64,000 bases of DNA, taken from the NCBI RefSeq assembly GCF_047496725.1, contig NC_132985.1, positions 3,017,501 to 3,081,500 on the forward strand. Reading direction: 5' to 3'. The position numbers were made by a program, and so were the translations under genes. The DNA comes from Anoplolepis gracilipes (lineage: Eukaryota; Arthropoda; Insecta; Hymenoptera; Formicidae). The notes under the pieces are model-generated. The model was not told where the DNA came from. It saw nothing but the letters and a program-made list of their open reading frames with translations, and did no database searches. Shown in pieces: positions 26,259 through 38,805 of this stretch (the first letter of the stretch is position 1; every line of letters starts with the position of its first letter).

Positions 26259-27274
26259 TGGTTGGTCTTTGCAAAGTCATCGATCTTTGGATTGATCGAC
26301 CGGGAAATAAAAGCCAGATTGCTTGTCCAGCAACTTGCGCAAATATTCTAGTGTCCGAAGAGTGTTCTTAAAATAGGCTTGGATTGCACCGACGTCGTAA
26401 CATTAGATTGTAGCAAGGCTCATAGAAGTTGAAGAAATCCTCAAGTATAAAAAAAGAAAAAAAAAAAAAAAGAATCGATAAATGAGTTTTCATAGATATT
26501 ATATATATATATATGTAAAAAATGAGGCTAATAAAAATTGTTATTTAAAATATTAAATATTAAATATTATCGACTAAATATTAAATATTATTAACATATT
26601 ATTGCAAAGTTTTGCTCGACTTAAATTTGATTCTACACGAACGATATATTAATATTTAACAGCACAAAGTTCCGAGAGGATATTGAGATTCAAAATTCCG
26701 TTAATTATTAAGATCACAAGATCTAAAGATCCCGGCAGACACGACATGAATCAAATATATCGCGTGTATGGATTAAGAGGCTATAGAGACCTCTCCGAAT
26801 GCTGCTCTAATCCAGCTATTGATATCCAACATCGACGTTTCATCCCAAAAGCTCTCTGACTCTTGCCCGTCGCCCTTTTCGTCTCGAGATGGTCGTCTCA
26901 GGAGCAATTACGGGCGACAGAAATGCAAACTCAGCTACTAAGGGTGACGTTACGAGATTAAGACGAGAAAGGCATGTAGTGCGGTGCGCGATAGAGAGAA
27001 ACGCCGCACAATCGCCGGACCCTAACAACATCCATCAACAAGATATATGGAGTTCGAGGGGATCCGGCGCCTCTGTCGCTTCCCCACGGATCGGTCTTCT
27101 GCGATGTCTGCCAGCTCGCAGCCTCGCTGCGCGGAAGCGTCATCGTGTCTGCTCGAATACGGCGCCGGGCTCTCGGGGAAAAGCGGGACAGCGACGGAAA
27201 TTACTCGTCTTCGAGGGCATTTGTTGCGAGCGGCTGGCAAAAATCCCCGCGAAGAAACGCATTAACGTAACTGG

Positions 27275-27278
<4 letters not shown>

Positions 27279-27318
<40 letters not shown>

Positions 27319-27331
27319 GAGAAGGGGGGGG
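27279..27331. repeat. (GA)n array with terminal G8
   Basis: GA repeat 27279-27312, a one-base interruption, more AG units, then a run of 8 G (27324-27331). Confidence 0.95.
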
Positions 27332-28198
27332 AGAACCAGCGGCTTGCTTATTTTCTTGTCGGATAACTGTCGCGGAGATAATTAGTAGATGCTCGCTCGT
27401 TCCGAGGCGTGCTTGAAAATCGCTGCTTCTCGCAATTAGAGCCGAGTCGTCGCATTAATTTTGCATTTAATTCGAGATACTCGGATATTTCTTCGTTATC
27501 AGACGTTGGCAAAAAGTAATGGTATTTTCTCACACTATAGATGCACATTTATTTCGCTAACTCTTTGGAATAATTTGCAAGATTGATACAAATTATGCGC
27601 GTTTGTTAGGTCTTTTCATCATCAATTTCTCAGAGATGAAAGCTGCATTACTTAATTTTTTTGCGTAAGAAAATACACGATTGCGATACGGTTTTTATCG
27701 TTGTAAAATGTCAAACGCGTGAGAATATTATTTAGTTTCATCTTTCATTGGACAAAGTTGAGAGTTGAATCATTAATCGGATCCATTTAGCGCAATTGGG
27801 CGTGAAGCGGTTCAATTTTCACCAATTTTCTCGTCGCTGTTCGAAATCGAACTCAAGATTCTAGAAACAATCGGGGCACCGTTATTTAACTTTCTGCAAC
27901 TATTGGACTACTTCGATATTCGAGCGAGTCGTTATCAAGCGAGACCGATTCTGACGTTTTTGCTTTAAAACGACAGCGGCGCCTGTAAAGGCGCGCGCGC
28001 GCCGCTACGAAAAGACGGGCTTTGTATTCGTTAAAAGGGAGATCGCCTTGAGCCGTCAGTGTCGAGACCTTTTAACGAACAATTCAGTCGAGTTAATTGT
28101 CCCATCCTGGGAGTGAGTCAGGAGCCTGCGGGTCATGGGGGCCGTAGATCTCCTCAGAGCGCGGATGTAATTCACGTTATTAGTTTGAGAAAAAGGAA

Positions 28199-28222
28199 GA
28201 GAGAGAGAGAGAGAGAGAGAGA
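28199..28222. repeat. (GA)12 microsatellite
   Basis: 24 bases of GA. Confidence 0.96.
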
Positions 28223-28919
28223 AAGAATAATTATTATTTTGGTTCAAACTCGCAAAGATAAAAACATTATGAAAAATATACATATATAGACTGTATTTTT
28301 GTATTTCTTTATCTAATACGTATATTGTTTGAGCGACAAAATTATGTTCTTATCAAAATCTTATCTAATAAGCACTACGTTATTATTAAATGTCCGAAAA
28401 ACACGGCTCAGTATACATTTGGAGAGTAATTTATGTGCAGTATGTTATTTCTCTCTCAGGAGAGATAGAGAGAGGAAGAAGGATAAAGAGAGAGTTACAA
28501 TCGATATCTTCTTTCAAGATATTACATTTCATACACGCACGTAAATTTCTTAAATTCTACGGTGAAAAGCCGAGCGCGCCGCATAACTGAAAATATTACT
28601 TTACTGGGAAGTGCTTTTTTTTAATTTATTTAAAATTTAAAACTTGTGCGAAATAATTACTGCTGCATATGAATGATATTAGCCGCCTTAGGACGATACC
28701 GGCGTTATTTTTCATTAAGGAGATTTCCTTTGACTCGCATGTCAGCGTGTAAATTTTGTAACGTAAAGATCAGGAGGGATCTAACGGAATGTCGGGTCCA
28801 TGAATAATGTATGTCGCAATGAATTTGTTGCCTTAGTCTTCGCGGCATACGAATAAATTTAATGCCTCACATCAGTTCAGATCCGCGTTTTCGCATCGCG
28901 AGATCGCGAAATCTATTCC

Positions 28920-28920
<1 letters not shown>

Positions 28921-28956
<36 letters not shown>

Positions 28957-28969
28957 TATATATATATAT
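28921..28969. repeat. (TA)n microsatellite with one interruption
   Basis: 49 bases of alternating T and A broken once by AAA near 28952-28954. Confidence 0.97.
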
Positions 28970-31190
28970 GTACATATGTCTATTTACACGTATGAAAAAT
29001 CGACGTATGCATTGACACGGATCTTTTGCGCACAGATGGTCATTCTTAAAAGACCGCGCGTAAAACACTGCCAATTGTATTTTATCGCGTAATGTATCTC
29101 GAGTATTTCCCCTTCTTTCTCTTATAGGATAAATAATATACTTATAGCACGCGAAAGCACCATGCAATAATGCTCGACAACGTGATCGAAACGTCACAAT
29201 TCGTATTAAAATTCACTAAATCTTAAAAATTCTTAAGATAATAATAAATTAATAAATCAATAAATGATGTACCTTCCATTTTTGGCATATATATCATATC
29301 GTACAAATTATAATTCCAACTTTTAATAAACATATATCCTCGAGTTACGTATGTAGATATAATATAATAATCAGTTTAATTAAAAAATTTTACAAATATT
29401 TTTTTCTAATCTTGATAAGTATAATTTTCAATTGAATTGAAATATTCTCGATTACAAGTCACTTGAAGATATAAATCAGCTAAAATACGTCCGCCAACTT
29501 CGTCGCGTTTTATTTCGCTTCTTTTCTCTTTCGAAATAGATATATCGATTGATAATCGAAAAACTTTATACATGTTCTTTATAACAAAGTCGATGAATCT
29601 AAGATTGGAAATTTAATAAATTAGCGCAGATCAGATATCTTCATGAAATTTACATTCCATACGATATTTTAAAACTGCTTTATCTGTTCATAATTCTAAA
29701 TATAGCGAACATACGGCGAGATGAGCGAAAAATAGCACGGCGCGAATCTATGAACTACATGAAAGTTAAAAATGCAAATATTGATTAATTCTATAATATA
29801 ATGCAAATATTGTCGATGCATTACAGATATGAAAGTAGGCTTTTAAATTAACGAACCCCACCCAAGTTTCATTTCTCTTGCTTGCGTAGAGCATGTATTT
29901 ATTTAATTACAACTTTGTAGTCGCATTTCGCGACTGATGACGAATAGTAAATATAAAAATAAAATAATCTGTTTTTAACGAATAGCATCTGCCTGTATCA
30001 ACATTATAAAACATATATGTAATCTTTAAATATTTATAAATTTAAATATTTAAAAAAAATTTAATTCCGTGATATTTAACCCTTTTAATAAAACTAAAGT
30101 CTAATAATATATAATAAAGTTATAATAAAGTGTATTATACAATAGTTTAGCTAAAGTATATATTATATTATTATTAAAGAAGTTGCGCGACTCTGTTATT
30201 TATATCATGTATTATCCGTATAGTATAATGCATTTAGCAATGATTTTCATCAACGATAGATCTTTTGAGAGCACGGTTGTGTGTATAAAAGATTATTATT
30301 CTAGCGACGATGATAGATCCAAAGTTGCAAGCGAATATTCCATTTTACAGTGATGCTTAAAGCACTCCACACCTCCGTGAGCATCAGAAAAGATTACTTA
30401 GAGAAGCACTGTCTCATCCATTCATAATTCCTTCTCATGGCATTCTGTAGCGACGTCGTACGATGGGAACGTTGCTTTATTATTTAGTCATCCCTCGAGA
30501 CATCGGCGTAGAAAAAAAGAGAAGCAGAGCAATAGGAAGCGAGCTAATCGCAAGCGAAACGAATGAGACGATGAACTTTACGGATATAAATAAATTTCAT
30601 TGTGAATGCTTTGGAACATTACCAGCAGTTTACTACAAAGATTATAATTTATTACAAAGATTATTAAAAAATTAAGAGAGAAAATATTCCAGAGAAAAAT
30701 TTCTTGCACTAATTTTTCATTTTCTCGACAAACGATGAGATCGTTCCAGATAAATGTGTATCGGAGAGTTTTATAATCGAATCTACTAGCTAGACTGAAA
30801 AATAATAGTTGTTTGCATCTTCCGTTTTAGTAATTTCCGTTGAGAATCGTTATAAAAAATTCAGTAATTTTCTGCGTAAATTTAAATAAGCTGTTTAACA
30901 TGGAGAATTTAATAATGTTTGATTTATATTTCTGACATCTTTAAAATTTGAAAAATTATTGGAAAAATTATATTCTTTATAATATTAATTAAATTAATTA
31001 TATTCCTAATGATTTAATCGAGTCACTTTTTCTCCATTGTTTCCGAGCCAGGATTTAATGATCCAATTAAATCATATATATTGCAATATTCTCCGCATTC
31101 GCGAATTATACAGAATATTAATACAGAATTTATTCATTAAATTTTCAGACGCCTAACTATTAAATATTTCTTAGTGTTTCGATAATAGAA
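28970..31190. other. AT-rich desert, nothing recognised
   Basis: The most AT-rich long stretch of the window, full of short TAATA, TTTAAA and ATATA words. Only one short ATG frame of unknown nature (30463-30675, 70 codons) stands out, with no recognisable motif. I see no RNA gene, transposon end or regulatory pattern that stands above the base composition. Confidence 0.65.
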
Positions 31191-31794
31191 AATGGAATTA
31201 TTCATGCGGCTATTCAAGTACCGTTCTCAACGGACGCAAAGTTCTTGGGGCGATGAAAGCTCAAAAGATTCAAGTATCCATTTCTGCCGTGGCGTTCTTG
31301 CGGAGCATCGTTGCCGGAGATGCCGTCCCGGTAAATTGGAACGGAAATTTGCCGACGACGCGCGGGTCCAGGCAGGAAGGGAGGGAAAATGTGAAGGACG
31401 CGCGATGGTCGCGCGGATTATCCACGGTGCACCACCGGGCGTTCGCCCTCGCGCTTGATTGTACCGAGTAACGAAGTAGAAAGTACTTACTTCTCCCCTC
31501 ATCGTCAGTTCAAACGGAAAACAGGAAGTGCAAGTCGGCAATCCGAGACACCGCGCGACGCTTCGAGTGCGCTTCTCTTCTTCGATTTCGAAGAAGTCTC
31601 TCAGTTATATCGAATGTTTTGGTATATATTCGGTATAAATAGAAGGACAGTGTAGCGAGTTCTCCTCGACTATATTTATTAGTTTGGAATATTAAAAGAA
31701 CACTTCTCTTACGGGCTTGTACACAGGCTTAGCTCTGCTCGCAATATCTTGGCAAAGCTTCCTCTCAGCTTTCATCGCATTTCAAGGATTAGAG

Positions 31795-32020
31795 CTTGCT
31801 GTATATCAATGAATTTCTGACTCCTCGAATCCTCGGCTATTAAGACCACTGATCTCCTGGATCCTTGACTCTGCAAATGCTCTCGTATTTTATGATTTTT
31901 AAATCTCTGCATTTCTGATCTATCTACCTAACCTCGGATTCTTTAGAAAAGTTTGAAATCCGGATGCTTGATTTCTCAAGAGTTCTCGGATTTTATAAAC
32001 TCTTTGCGACTTGGCTTTTT
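31795..32020. repeat. Degenerate short-word repeat cluster
   Basis: Recurring words TTTCTGACTCC, CGAATCCTCGG, CTGGATCCTTGACTC, TTTCTGATC, CTCGGATTCTTT and CTCGGATTTT appear at irregular 11-14 base steps. It has the same flavour as the clusters near 15.6, 38.7 and 42.3 kb. Confidence 0.45.
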
Positions 32021-34204
32021 TCGATCCCTTACGTGGCAATATTAACTGAGTAGTCGCGCAACGAATTGGATATAGTTATATGTTTTAGTATAGTTTGGAA
32101 ACATTTTTTCTTTAGGTATATGAAGAGAAATAAATTAAGATATTTGCACAGATAATAATAAATATAAATAAATAAGGATATCATAAGGTAATTTAAAAAT
32201 CAAATCGCTAATAGTGATTCAAAAAATAGCTAAGTTATCTGATTCTTGATATCTAAATTTTACATATTTTTGAAATCTTTGAATTATTAAATTTCCCAAT
32301 TTTTAGATTTTGTAAACTTAGTTTCGCAAAATCCTGCATGAATTATGACTTTTAAAATAATTCTTAATGCAATATTAAGGATGAAAAAGTATTTACATAT
32401 CTCTATTATGTAAACGTGTGAATTTTATGTCGAAAAAATGCGTTCGTACACGGAATAGAGGAGATGTTCCACATTTATCTTTGTTACACGTTACGCAAAG
32501 GAACGAGGGCGACACGATTAGAGGATCGAGGGAGGGGTCACGATCGATGATCCATGGACGATCGCGGAGCATGTCTGGTGGCTTAATGGCCGCTGGCTTA
32601 CACGCCGCGACCTGCACACGGACGTGGCATATAGTCGCGTACAATTTCGCAGGATATCTCGCATTACGGCGAGCGGCCTGCGACTGTATTACGGCATGTA
32701 ATGGCCCGCCCGCGCGCGCTGTTTGCCGCATGCACCGCTGCTATTCGGTGCAAGCCGCCAGCCGGCGACTCCGCCATCGACCGCACCAAATGCGCCGAAT
32801 TGACACGCCGTGCGCGTGACTTCGTTACGGCTCCGAGCTTCTACCACACCTCCTTTCCCTAGAAGAGACGCGACGCGCGCCGTTATCTCGCGTGTTAGCG
32901 CGACCTAAAGCAACATCGACGAGAACAGCACGGAAAGGGAGAGAGGGGGCGGGAATGTCGCCTGACCCAGGGGGGGGGGCTCAACACCTCGCACGATATG
33001 TATCGCGCGTGTAATTAATACGATCAACGCGCGTTCTCGTTCACGATGTTGACCAACGCACGCGCGCTTTGCCGATAATGAACGCTCGTTAAAAGTGGCG
33101 GGTTCGTAATTTTTCTAGTCGAGACAAGAGCTTGTAAGATAATTTTTTTTGTTTTTTTTTTTCGAGACTTAAAAGCATAATTAGCAACGAGAAAGTTGAT
33201 GTAAGTCAGACACGGCTGAACGGTTGGCTTATCTTTATAATTGAACGGGTAATATCAGACACGTGTAGGCAGACAAATTAATTGGAATTTTGCTATTTAT
33301 TTCAACGCTGTTAACTTGCATTAAGAAGGATAATTGCTTATTGTTAGATGAAAACATAAACATAATTATTGTTAATCAATCTCTTTAAATGTCTATAGTG
33401 TGAAAGAATTTTTTTTTTTACGTATACTTTGCGTCAAAATAAATCTCGTGATCGCGCAAAAGGTTCGCGTCTTGGAACGAGTCCCAATCAACTTTGGAAC
33501 GGATATCTCGCTTTCGACGGTCCGATGAATCAAGATAGCGAGTGCCAAATGAATGAGGGGTGACTGACAGTGGGAAGGGGAAGTTGCTTTCGCTTTATCC
33601 GCAGTTTACTGGCGTTCGAAAGGCGGCCGTGTTGAAAGGGTGAAGCGGTGCGCAGAGGTTGACATGAAAGGCGAGTTTAAACTCGAAGCGAGATCGTCGA
33701 GGGCGGAGGTGACTTAATAACGGTATTTAGTGCAAGGAGAACTTTATAAATTTCACTTAATCCTCGGCGACAAATCCTCCCGCTTCTCCGCTATCGGTGG
33801 ATTTCCGCGTATTTATTTTACTGCTCACACTGCAGATATATGTGTGTTATTCTGGTGTTACCATGATCGTGTGGCAAATTCGGTGCAAAAATTCTCGAGG
33901 TAAAAATTGCAATAAATATATCCGAGATAAAAACATTCATTTCCATGTATCTTTGACATTTTTATTCTCAGATATATATCGTTAGAGAAGCTGCTGTTAC
34001 AATTTTATAAGAATTTAATACTATATAAATAATATTACATGGAAATTTTTATTATATCGAGTGATAACTTACATAATTATTATATTAACTCTCGATATCA
34101 TAAAGTTCTATAAAAATTTAATATACGTCAAATATATTATATGTTTTGAGACTTTATATTTCATTTTATATAAATGACTGTATTTATTACTCGTTCCTTC
34201 GATC

Positions 34205-34227
34205 TTTTTTTTTTTTTTTTTTTTTTT
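34205..34227. repeat. Poly-T tract, 23 T
   Basis: Uninterrupted run of 23 T. Confidence 0.97.
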
Positions 34228-34464
34228 CAACGTAATTAATTCGGAAATAAATAACGATTCTCGGAAATACACGTTGAATAAAGCGAGCGCTTTTATCGTC
34301 GAGAAGGTCAACTAACTAACTCGAGTCGTAGATCCGCTCGATCGCGTGTCGCGGAAATTGCCAAGCGCCCTTATACGGATTTTCCTGATGCCGGACGTAG
34401 TTCCGCGATCCGCGCCGGCGAACAACTCGGTCCGCGCGACGAAAACGTTTTGGTTAAGACGCCG

Positions 34465-34513
34465 AAACGAGACGAAGCGAGACGAGGCGAGACGAGGCGA
34501 GGCGAGGCGAGGC
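34465..34513. repeat. Decamer array grading into a pentamer array
   Basis: GACGAAGCGA, GACGAGGCGA and GACGAGGCGA follow one another, then collapse into GGCGA units. The pentamer is embedded in the decamer, which suggests slippage from a shared ancestor unit. Confidence 0.9.
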
Positions 34514-35254
34514 TCGCGGAAGACGGTCGTTAAGTTAAGGGATGTAGACGCGCGCGCAAAGGGTCGGCGGCCGGTTGGCCCCGAGAACTGCGAGTTAGCA
34601 CGCGAGCTTCTACGCCGACCTACATCGTGAAGAAGAGCCCGTAATAATAGATCGGAGCCGCCGATGCAAGTCATCTCGTTACACGTCGTATTATCTGACA
34701 TATAATTACGTTTACCGGCGCTGTCACAACGTTCGTAATGTCGATGCTTACAACGTCCCGTGTATCGCTTTTTTTTGTTTGTTACGTAACGAGCGCGCGC
34801 ATGCATAAATGTCATCTGATATTTTTGGCAAACATCTGCGATGTTTCAACGCGCGTTTCGCACGATCTCTCGATTGTACTCTAAAGAGATTTTCATTATT
34901 GCTCTTATAATTGTTTTTATTCACAAAATCTGTAACAATTTTGTGTTTTATGGAAGTCTCGACATGTGTTATTTGGGCATCGAGAGAGTTCGGGTCGTCT
35001 GGAAGCCTTGGAACTTATGATCTTAGTGTACGATTTGTAGTCTAGAATTCTCGGATTCTAGGACATTTAGGTGCACGTGTTCGCGAAGCCCCGGATACTC
35101 AGCGTCCTTGGACATTTCATTCCTCGTCCTTTCCTTCACGGGAATGGGATGCGCTGTTCTTTATGACGCACACTGCGAAAAACTGCAAGGTCAGCTGCAT
35201 CAGAATTCTAGTTCAAGGAACGGGTCAAATATACATGGAAAAAAAGAGAAAGAG

Positions 35255-35258
<4 letters not shown>

Positions 35259-35293
<35 letters not shown>
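35259..35293. repeat. (AG)n microsatellite
   Basis: 35 bases of AG after an A-rich purine lead-in. Confidence 0.96.
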
Positions 35294-35296
<3 letters not shown>

Positions 35297-35339
35297 TTTC
35301 GAGGTGATATTTGCGTAATACGAGGTGGGCCACGGGATC

Positions 35340-35600
35340 GTGCTCGAAGTGGGTTAGGTTGGAGCAATTGTGACGTCACTCTGCGGCAACCTAGTTACCG
35401 CCTCCTCTTCGCCGCCGAGCTTGCCTATAGTCAACACTGCGGTAAAGCACCGAGCTTTCCTGTCAACTGTTGTTCAAGTTGGTCTCACACATGATGACAA
35501 AGTCGTCGAAACGCCGGCTGACTTCGCAGCTGCACAATTAGCGTAATTATGCTTTCATCAATTACTAGCCAACCAATCCTCCAACGAAATCCCAGCGAGA
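35340..35600. promoter_or_regulatory. Candidate cis-regulatory segment with CRE palindrome and paired ATTA/TAAT
   Basis: GTGACGTCAC at 35370-35379 is a perfect 10-bp palindrome containing the full CRE (TGACGTCA), the known CREB/ATF site. At 35537-35547 ATTA and TAAT cores are arranged around GCG as an inverted pair, followed by CATCAATTAC and CCAACCAAT. The segment has balanced composition and no open frame of note. Function is inferred from words alone. Confidence 0.25.
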
Positions 35601-36016
35601 CTAATTAAACAATTTTCTGCTCCTTTAAGAGAGTAGCATTTCGATGGAATTGTTTTAATACAATCACCTTCAAATTTTTTCAAAAGGTTAATTCATTTAT
35701 TGATTATTTGATTTCATATATAATTATGTCGTTATGTTTTCTAGAATACTTGCATTTTTAGAAATTTGCGTATTTCAAATAAAAAAAAAAAATCTTAAAA
35801 TTAAGATCGAAATAGGTACCCAATTATTCTGTATTATCTCTTTCCTCGCAATCTTTTCAACTAATCAATGATTTGAAAAAATTTCAACAAATTAAAAGAT
35901 TAAAGTTTCAAAAAAGAATTAAAAGTTCAAGGATACAAACTATGTGTAATTTTAAAGTGCTTGCAACCTGGATATCGAAAAATTCAAGGCTAACGTGATT
36001 GCTTTAAACGAGTTAT

Positions 36017-36035
36017 CCCCCCCCCCCACCCCCCC
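36017..36035. repeat. C11-A-C7 run
   Basis: Eleven C, one A and seven C; on the minus strand this is a G-rich tract with quadruplex potential. Confidence 0.96.
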
Positions 36036-36974
36036 GTAAATAAAGCTCACTCGAGCCTATCTGATTGCGTGCGGCAGCGATACGGCTCTCAATGTTTCAG
36101 TTTCCGACGGGTGTTCATTGCGGTCGACGTAACCTGGCAATTACCCAGCTGTATATCGATAATAGAGAAAGCGGCGTCGTAATTGCGAGTCGAAGCGACG
36201 TTACACCGAAAATGTTTCGCTCGTCGACCTAGTTGTATCGAAAACCTCGGACGGACTCGCCGACCTCGCCTGCAGATTAATCGCGACCTAAGATCGAACA
36301 GGGTCAACGAGAGATCTAAGCGCGAACCGCATCAGTGGATGCTTCAACGTAACATTGCGATAGTGGTACGAACGATGCTTTTCGTTTCTCGCGCACATCG
36401 AAATGAATCGCCGACCTCGAGGATAGTACGATCGATCTTCGCTCGCCGTGTAATTTAGACCGGCGATAATTGTTGTGCTGGATACGAGAAAACGGCGGCG
36501 TAAATCGTCGGAATGGTACGATGTAAATGGATACGGATATTTACGTGATGGCCGCGGTCGGAAGGAAGTAGCTGCGAAGCTACTTCCTTTTTAAATCGTC
36601 TACAAGGAAAGGGAAAATGTGAGAAATAATTCGCGAATAGTATTTAGATCCTCGAAAATAATTATATCTTGAAAAACGGACTTTTTAATATCGATAAAAT
36701 TCTCCGATTTTTGAATTCTTTTAAAATTCCGACGCTGCATATATAGTATAATAAAAATTTTAATGAAATAATCGAACAGGACGGATACATTGTGAGAAAA
36801 AAAAAATATACATTTACAAATATGGAGCACATCGATGTCTGATGGGTCCCTGGATACAGAGCCCGGGTACACGTTGCGGATGCATGCATCCGAGCACGAT
36901 AACGAAGTGTTGTTTCGCAAAAATAACGAGCATGACGATGCGCACGGCGAATGCGGTATCCATTTGCCGCGAAC

Positions 36975-37002
36975 AAAAAAAAAAAAAAAAAAAAAAAAAA
37001 AA
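36975..37002. repeat. Poly-A tract, 28 A
   Basis: Uninterrupted run of 28 A; it creates the poly-Lys and poly-Phe stretches of the overlapping frames. Confidence 0.97.
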
Positions 37003-37621
37003 GGAATCTATTCGATGTATCCATATAACGACCCTCCGCGATGCCATTTGGCATCGATGTTCCACGGAGCTGTCCCGGAAAAATCTCGAATTGCCTTGCG
37101 AGCATCTCGCGGGGGGCGAATGCGGCTGACGAATCGTCCGGAACTTGAGATGTATCGCCGGCAACCTAACCGTTGCCCCGTTCGACAACGTTCATAAAAC
37201 CGCGACGAGAGGATACGAATGAAATTTCTCTGCCGCATCCCCCTCCACCGCTACCGAGCGATATATCGACCTCTCGTATCTCTGGCATAGTGGCATACTT
37301 ACGGTTCCGGCGATCCCGGTTTATACGCTCGTTAATGACGCAAAGCGCGCGCGATATGCGAGAGCACTCTCAATATGCTCAATTTACTTCGCGCGTTTGT
37401 TTGAATATGAAAAAAAAGCGCAATCTGTAAAAAATACAGTTGTCTAACGAGATAAAAATATTGTCTGTGTACTTGGAAAGTCCGGCGATGCAGAAAAATC
37501 TAAGAAATGCGCGATGAGAAAATTGCAGGAAGAGAGGAAGGGGAAAGGCAAACTTCGTATACCGTTAATAATTTGCGAGAGAGTTTTTAAATTATCTGAA
37601 TATCATAATAAAGATGATAAG

Positions 37622-37640
37622 TTTTTTTTTTTTTTTTTTT
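37622..37640. repeat. Poly-T tract, 19 T
   Basis: 19 T, one G, then 7 T. Confidence 0.97.
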
Positions 37641-37970
37641 GTTTTTTTGCACGTCACGATTTTTAAATCAGCAATTTTTATGGATTTCAGTATTCAAACG
37701 GTATTCACGCTTAACGTAATAGCTGCAGAACCGAGGAGGGCTCGAAAGATATAAAGGATCGAAAGTTTTCCAACGATCCCAGCTTCCAAGGTGATGTCAC
37801 AGCGCGAAATATCCCCGGGAATTCCGACTCGTAAAACAATGCCCGCATTTGGCGCTCTTCCAGACCTGTCGCTCGATTTCCTCCCGCGAACGAGCAACTT
37901 TTTACCGACCCGATTCAAACAGCACTTAAACTTGTATGGGTAATGCACGATAGAAATTCATACGCCGCGT

Positions 37971-37973
<3 letters not shown>

Positions 37974-38015
<42 letters not shown>
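37974..38015. repeat. (CGACGG)7 hexamer array
   Basis: Seven perfect hexamers, 42 bases. Read on the minus strand in one frame it gives alternating Val and Ala. It is the only hexamer array of this quality in the window and is likely to be length-variable. Confidence 0.97.
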
Positions 38016-38016
<1 letters not shown>

Positions 38017-38689
38017 ATGGTCACTACATGACGAGTACTTTATATGTACATATGTTAAAGCATGAAAAATAAATGGACGATTTACAATAGTTTCTCGCGA
38101 TAACATTAAATCGGAATCATCGACCGAGTCGGAACAAGAGCGCAATATATTTATAATTTATAATTAAATAAATTTAAAGGCGGAAATTTTTTTAACCGAC
38201 AATTTTTGAGAATCATTTTGGAAAGAGAGATATACTTACGAGTCTAAGATAAATTTGACAAATAACATACATTTATTTCGCTTCGTTCTATAAATATTTC
38301 TTCAATCATTATGACGTTACGGTAAAATAGCGCGTTGAGAATGCCATTTCCATGTCTTATTTGTACAAGCGCGTTGCTAGTAGTATCGCGCGTGACTCTT
38401 GCCAGTTTCCTTCGTAATCCCTTTAATACATTTGGCGGTGCGACCATTCTCTCGCAATTGAACTTAAGACCATCGCGGCAACGGGGGAGCTTTTCGCCGA
38501 CACAATGTCGTCATTTTGCACGACGTTTTGTGAAACGCGGTTGTCTTCATTATGACAAACCAATGTATCAAGATTTGCTTTACTGCGTCGGATAAATTTA
38601 ATTTAATAACGAGAGACACGCGTTTGTCGTCGTTTCTCTGGCTCTTCCGTGAAAAGCAAATCTTATTGCCTGTGATTCGCCAAGCGAAG

Positions 38690-38805
38690 CCGTAAGGATC
38701 TAAAGTTACAAGGAATCCATGATTCAAGAATGTAAAGATACAAGGACCCCGGGAGCCCGGGATTCCGGGATCCCGGGATTTAAATATTCCAGAATACGAG
38801 CATTC
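38690..38805. repeat. Degenerate ~12-base word-repeat cluster, partly GGGATCCC-like
   Basis: Successive words of about 12 bases: AAGGATCTAA, CAAGGAATCCATGATTC, CAAGGACCCCGGGAGCCC, GGGATTCCGGGATCCCGGG, ATTTAAATATTCC. Several contain perfect 6-10 base palindromes such as ATCCCGGGAT. It belongs with the other word-repeat clusters. Confidence 0.5.

Larger units (their letters stand above)
25031..28198. other. Non-coding block, no gene recognised
   Basis: Mixed sequence with a CpG-rich part at 26850-27420. The longest ATG frame of the window's plus strand in this area runs 26889-27416 (175 codons); its last third is an Arg-Glu run made by a GA array, and two other frames overlap it on each strand, so I do not call it a gene. 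An AT-rich repeat of TATTAAA-like words lies at 26551-26590. Confidence 0.55.
31191..35258. other. Non-coding block, CpG-rich islands in AT-rich DNA, no gene recognised
   Basis: CpG-rich islands lie at about 31240-31460, 32420-33080 and 34320-34650. Word-repeat sequence fills 31795-32020 and continues weakly to 32345. The frames at 32393-32819 overlap on opposite strands and show no domain. A 10-G run lies at 32970-32979. Confidence 0.55.

Noticed and set aside
26889..27416. 175-codon ATG frame on the plus strand
   Set aside because: Its last third is an Arg-Glu run from a GA array, opposing and overlapping frames of similar length exist, and no domain is visible.
35351..35362. GGGTTAGGTTGG, resembling the insect telomere repeat TTAGG
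   Set aside because: Only about two imperfect units with no array, so not telomeric.
35385..35400. GGCAACCTAGTTACC as an RFX X-box
   Set aside because: The half-sites point the wrong way compared with the GTTGCC...GGCAAC arrangement of X-boxes.
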